A stretch of 44,230 nt of DNA from Lentisphaerota bacterium (GTDB lineage Bacteria; Verrucomicrobiota; Kiritimatiellia; CAIQIC01; Lenti-01): the NCBI GenBank assembly GCA_012514035.1, contig JAAZBB010000017.1, positions 1 to 44,230 of the forward strand. Reading direction: 5' to 3'. Under the pieces are notes generated by a model. It saw only the letters and a list, made by a program, of their open reading frames with translations. It had not been told where the DNA came from and ran no database searches. Position 1 is the first letter of the stretch. Every line of letters starts with the position of its first letter. Below, one piece after another: positions 41,253 through 44,230 of the stretch. Made by a program: the position numbers and the translations under genes.

Positions 41253-42017
41253 CTACCGGGTGATGACACGGTAATAGGAAGAGGGTGCGCCATGGTTGGT
41301 CGCGCTCCAGACATGGTTCGACACGCCTACTGGCAAGGTTTCGACCTCCGCCCAATTTGTATCGGCGGCGGATCCAGACTGCTGCACGGCGTTCGTGGCG
41401 TAGATCGGCAGCGAGGAAATCGTCAGGTGCACCTGTCCGGTCGCCACCTCCACGTCGTCGATGCGTACCGGCTCGGCGAGGATTTGCATGCAGCCATAAG
41501 AAGTGTTGCCGGCATCGTAGCGGGCGGTCAATTGCCGGCCGGTCACAGTTCCGTAATAGTATTGCCCGGCGGTCCCGGCTATTCCCTGGGTCACGCCGCT
41601 GCCCCAGCTCCAATAATCGACTCCGTTGATGCCCCAGCCGCCGACCTGCGCGGAAAACCCCACGTAGATGTCCTTGGGCACTTGAAGCCGCATGTCGAAA
41701 TCATACGTCGACACATCGAACTCGTTGGCGGCGGGGATGCTCGTGAATGCCGTTTCGTGGATGGGCGGACGGTTCAAGGCATCGAAAACCCACAGTTTGC
41801 AGGTCTGCGTCCCCGCGATGGCCAAGCGCATGCGTATCTTGCTGACGAAGGCGGCGGTCTCGAAATGGACGTCGTCCGCCAGGATATTCACGTCCCAGGC
41901 GCCGACCACTTCGCCGGCGACTTCCGGAACCTCGTAGATCGACGCGGCGAAGGCCGGCGTAGCCAGTAAAGCCGCTAGAATTCCAATCAGCCGCCTCATG
42001 CCGCCTTGCCTTCTCAT
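41253..42017 (-). CDS. Secreted protein of unknown function
   Basis: This 254-aa protein has a signal peptide (MRRLIGILAALLATPAFAAS), then a beta-rich body with many Trp/Tyr/Gly (YVGFSAQVGGWGINGVDYWS, GTAGQYYYGTVTG). Its end, SLPIYATNAVQQSGSAADTN then WAEVETLPVGVSNHVWSA and SSYYRVITR, resembles the C-terminal tails (ending F/Y-Y-R-V) common in exported Verrucomicrobia proteins. The start at 42017 is favoured over 41999 because the conserved promoter (TAGTTT, 7 nt, ATG) aligns with that of the LolA-like gene. Role unknown; it lies upstream of the envelope operon. Confidence 0.75.
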   Translation of the reverse strand: MRRQGGMRRLIGILAALLATPAFAASIYEVPEVAGEVVGAWDVNILADDVHFETAAFVSKIRMRLAIAGTQTCKLWVFDALNRPPIHETAFTSIPAANEFDVSTYDFDMRLQVPKDIYVGFSAQVGGWGINGVDYWSWGSGVTQGIAGTAGQYYYGTVTGRQLTARYDAGNTSYGCMQILAEPVRIDDVEVATGQVHLTISSLPIYATNAVQQSGSAADTNWAEVETLPVGVSNHVWSATNHGAPSSYYRVITR

Positions 42018-42024
42018 GGCGACC

Positions 42025-42075
42025 AAACTACCCGAGTTTTCCACGCAATGGAAAGAGTGTTTCCACGGCATGGAC
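42025..42075 (-). promoter_or_regulatory. Palindrome-embedded promoter of the secreted-protein gene
   Basis: Minus strand: palindromes centred at 42068 (TCCA-TGCCG-TGGAAA) and 42046 (TTTCCA-TTGCG-TGGAAAA), 22 bp apart; -35 TTCCAT (42053-42048); 17-bp spacer; -10 TAGTTT (42030-42025); 7 nt; ATG 42017. From the proximal palindrome to the ATG this is nearly identical to the LolA-like promoter (TTTCCATnGCGTGGAAAA, then ACTCGGGTAGTYTG). Confidence 0.7.
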
Positions 42076-42087
42076 AAAGACGGGCGA

Positions 42088-43290
42088 CTATTCCACGCGG
42101 TTCAGCACGCCATGGAACGCCAGCGCAGGCTGGCCCGCGGCCCGGAACCGCGTGAATTCCACTTGCAGGCGGTCGGGCGTCAGAATCTTGAACGCGAACT
42201 GCGCGCCGGCCTTCACGAGGATGCCCGACGTCCCGTCCGGATGCAGGCTGCCGACCATCGGATCCCGCACGGATTCCGCGCCGGGCTTGCCGGTGACGGG
42301 ATCGAGCAGATGCCACACGTTGTCGGCCCAGAGCAGGGCGCCGTCCTGCTTCGTAAATTCCAGGCGGCACGGTCCGGTGACCGCGCCGTCGGCTTCCGGA
42401 TGGCGGCAGATCCCCTCCCACGCGCCCGCCAGCGCGGGCGGGTTCGCGGCCTCCGCCAGTTCGGCAAGTCCGTCCCGCTGGAGCATCACGTAAAACGCCG
42501 TGGATTTCTCGAGGGTGCCGCCCACGCGCGCGAATTCCACCGCCAGCCGGTTTTCGTCCAGCACGCGGAAAGCAAAGCGGGCGTCGGGCTTGACCAACAC
42601 GCCACGCTTTCCGTCCGGCCCGAAGGCACCGACCAGCCGATCCTTGACGACCGTGTCGCCGGGCTTGCCGGTGGCCGGATCAAGCGGATGCCACACGTCG
42701 TCTACCCAGAGGCACTCGGCGTCTTGCCGCAATATGTCCCACTGGAATACGTCGTCCATCGGGCCTGCTACCGTTGGATAGCGGTAGGCGCCGCGCCAAG
42801 TGCCGGTCAGGTCTGGAATCTCCGCCTCTTTCTCCGCAGGGACGCGATGCAGGACGGCCGTGAACGCGGAGGGGTTGTCCTGTCTGATGGCGACAAGTTC
42901 CATCTCCATGCGGTTCTCGTCCAGAAGGCGGAAGGCGAAGCGGGCGTCTTCCTTCGCGAGCACGCCGCCGGTGCCGTCGGGATTCACGCTGCCCAGCAGG
43001 GAATCCCGCTGGTAGGTGGCGGGAACCGAACCATCGGGGTTCGTCGGATGCCACACGTCGTAGGCCCAAAGCAGCTCGCCGTCCTGCCGCGCGATCTCGA
43101 TCCGGAAATCCGATTCCATCCGCTGGTCCCCGCGGATTTCGCTTGACCGGCCCTCCCACGTGCCGACGAGATTCGGCGGCATCCCCCCCTCCCCGCAGGT
43201 GGCAAAGGGCTGGAGTAACAAACTCGCCAGGAACATAAACCCCAGGACCCTTTTCTGTCCTCCCGCCGCCCATTGCATCGTCGCGCTCAT
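42088..43290 (-). CDS. Secreted protein with three tandem ~115-residue repeats
   Basis: This 400-aa protein has a signal peptide (VLGFMFLASLLLQPFATCGE), then three homologous units starting PPNLVGTWEGR, IPDLTGTWRGA and PPALAGAWEGI. Each contains (I/L)xRQDxxxLWxxxVWHPxDP or close variants, a (L/V)GxxxPDGxxGVLVKxxARFAF block, a L-D-E-N-R-(M/L) or L-T-P-D-R-L turn and an xxFxxVLxR end. The units look like small beta-barrels (lipocalin-like by pattern). The start has GAGGAGG 5 nt before ATG 43290, one of the strongest ribosome sites here. Family unknown. It precedes the secreted protein gene. Confidence 0.8.
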   Translation of the reverse strand: MSATMQWAAGGQKRVLGFMFLASLLLQPFATCGEGGMPPNLVGTWEGRSSEIRGDQRMESDFRIEIARQDGELLWAYDVWHPTNPDGSVPATYQRDSLLGSVNPDGTGGVLAKEDARFAFRLLDENRMEMELVAIRQDNPSAFTAVLHRVPAEKEAEIPDLTGTWRGAYRYPTVAGPMDDVFQWDILRQDAECLWVDDVWHPLDPATGKPGDTVVKDRLVGAFGPDGKRGVLVKPDARFAFRVLDENRLAVEFARVGGTLEKSTAFYVMLQRDGLAELAEAANPPALAGAWEGICRHPEADGAVTGPCRLEFTKQDGALLWADNVWHLLDPVTGKPGAESVRDPMVGSLHPDGTSGILVKAGAQFAFKILTPDRLQVEFTRFRAAGQPALAFHGVLNRVE

Positions 43291-43421
43291 GGTTGCCTCC
43301 TCATGTTCCGTGTCTTCTTTCAGTGAAGAGATTAGCACAAGACTTGGCGGCGCGGAATACTTATTGAACGATTCCCGAACGCCGGTTGTGTTTCCTGGAA
43401 AACAGTGCCAAGATTTAACCC
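43291..43421. other. Divergent spacer between the three-repeat gene and the last lipoprotein gene
   Basis: This is a 131-bp, relatively AT-rich spacer. TTGTGT (43386-43391) and AAGATT about 18 bp later could serve the plus gene and a TAATCT box the minus gene, but neither is convincing. No TTCCA palindrome with a 5-bp centre is present. Confidence 0.4.
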
Positions 43422-44230
43422 ATGAAGCCGCAACGAGAGTCAGCATCATGGGGAGCCGCCATCGCGGGTGTGCTGGCGTTGGCGCTATCGGCATGCGCGC
43501 ACAAGGCGCCCATGTCCCTCTCCGGCTCCGCCGCGACGGTCATTGCCCAAGCCGCCCAAACCCGGGCGGAACGGATGGATGTAATAGCAGCCAAACGGGA
43601 CCTTCCCATTCCCCGCGATTTCCGGCGGCTCATGAAGGCGGCGGTCAACACCAATTGGCCCGCCGTCTCCAACGCCTACGCGCGCATCTGGCCGCACAGC
43701 CACCAGTATGAAAACACCCGGCCCGATCCGCGCATCACGACCGAACTGTGGAATCCCGTCCACGAAACGTACTGGATCGCCTATTACTTTGCCGAAGGCT
43801 GGAGCCCGGAGTTGGCGCAGAACTACGCCTCCGCCTTGCTCGAAAACCTTCCCTCCAACAGCGTCTTCTTTGCGGGCACGGATGCTTCCCGTTTTGTCGC
43901 CGCGCCCCTGGCCGAAAACGGCCTGCGGCCGGATCTCTTCTTCATTTCGCCCAACGCGCTGGCAGACAGCCTGTACATGGATTACATGGAAGACCTCTAC
44001 GGAGCGCGGCTGTGGATTCCCAATCCGGACGAACGCAGCGCGGCTTTTCAACGTCTCATTGCCGAAGTGAAATCCGGCCGCTATGCCACGCCTTATATCC
44101 AAATCGAGGATTCAACATTCCCAATCGTGGGCATCGAAGGCATTGGCGAAATCAATGCGGTGTTGATTGAAGACATTCTGGGAAACAATCAATCCAAACA
44201 CTCGTTCTTCCTCGACGAAGGATTCCCCCA
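43422..44230 (+). CDS. Lipoprotein resembling the soluble part of DUF2723 membrane proteins (partial)
   Basis: 269 codons are visible and the frame runs off the window. It has a lipoprotein signal (WGAAIAGVLALALSACAH, lipobox LSAC). The body includes SVFFAGTDASRFVAAPLAEN and RPDLFFISPNALADSLYMDY followed by MEDLYGARLWIP. The order GTD-x-x-R-F, R-P-D-x-F, Q/P-N-A-L-A-D recalls the extracytoplasmic region of DUF2723 (O-mannosyltransferase-like) proteins of Bacteroidota and Verrucomicrobiota, without the membrane part. That match is from memory. A lipid-anchored partner of a glycosylation system is one possibility. Confidence 0.65.
   Translation, partial: MKPQRESASWGAAIAGVLALALSACAHKAPMSLSGSAATVIAQAAQTRAERMDVIAAKRDLPIPRDFRRLMKAAVNTNWPAVSNAYARIWPHSHQYENTRPDPRITTELWNPVHETYWIAYYFAEGWSPELAQNYASALLENLPSNSVFFAGTDASRFVAAPLAENGLRPDLFFISPNALADSLYMDYMEDLYGARLWIPNPDERSAAFQRLIAEVKSGRYATPYIQIEDSTFPIVGIEGIGEINAVLIEDILGNNQSKHSFFLDEGFP

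Noticed and set aside
43388-43402. GTTTCCTGGAAAAC as a further palindrome family member
   Set aside because: The arms abut with no 5-bp centre, so the half-site geometry differs.

Overview
The window is high-GC bacterial chromosome, densely coding, with a Gram-negative envelope gene set: a porin-like barrel ending in Phe, LolA/LolCDE-like genes, AsmA-like proteins and several lipoproteins. No 16S or other placement marker is present. Three things point to the PVC superphylum (Verrucomicrobiota/Kiritimatiellota-like) by inference only: CTCTGTG/ACAGAG intergenic repeat cassettes, TTTTCCA-N5-TGGAAAA palindromes between genes, and secreted proteins with Verrucomicrobia-style C-terminal ends. Many start codons lack a Shine-Dalgarno sequence and instead have a -10-like box 6-8 nt upstream, so leaderless mRNAs look common.

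Layout. 1-2700 is an accessory region: the tail of a membrane protein, a repeat-rich gap with four palindromes, an XRE regulator followed by an SRA-like/HNH nuclease, a shattered vsr gene, and ACAGAG cassettes including a ~270-bp tandem duplication. 2714-5192 holds a nitronate monooxygenase-like flavoprotein, a repeat-filled gap, an RRM protein and a tiny basic protein. 5239-14818 is mainly minus strand: an adenosine-deaminase-family enzyme; an EF-G-like GTPase/yebC/ruvC/ABC-ATPase operon; tRNA-His; and an xdhC/membrane protein/yggS/proC/AsmA-like operon joined by ATGA overlaps. 14940-16570 (plus) carries a metallophosphoesterase and an SGNH lipoprotein. A frameshifted IS transposase remnant separates these from a TPR protein whose N-terminal half resembles an alpha/alpha-toroid glycosidase. 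18520-20965 is an SH3/nadD/rsfS operon. A TolB-like lipoprotein, a UPF0104 membrane protein, an aldose-1-epimerase-like protein and an ETF-QO-like oxidoreductase follow. 25529-30448 (minus) contains a cofactor-independent phosphoglycerate mutase, a nucleotidyltransferase toxin/antitoxin-type pair, a DEDDh exonuclease and oligoendopeptidase F. 30538-35899 (plus) has an AsmA gene broken by one in-frame TAA, a TPR protein, an EEP-family lipoprotein and purU. 35981-43290 (minus) is a cell-envelope locus: a three-repeat secreted protein, a second secreted protein, then a LolA-like protein, two FtsX/LolC-type permeases, a LolD-type ATPase and an outer-membrane barrel. The last gene is a partial lipoprotein.

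The strongest new signal is the TTTTCCA-N5-TGGAAAA palindrome family. Two to four copies are grouped at four sites, with centre-to-centre distances of about 22 or 30-31 bp (94 bp to the outlying copy at 520). At two sites the proximal palindrome supplies the -35 hexamer of a promoter with the same architecture (17-bp spacer, TAGTYT -10, 7 nt to ATG) in front of signal-peptide genes of the envelope locus, which suggests a shared regulon. Other points of interest are the XRE-controlled nuclease without a methyltransferase, the single-stop AsmA gene and the toroid-TPR fusion.
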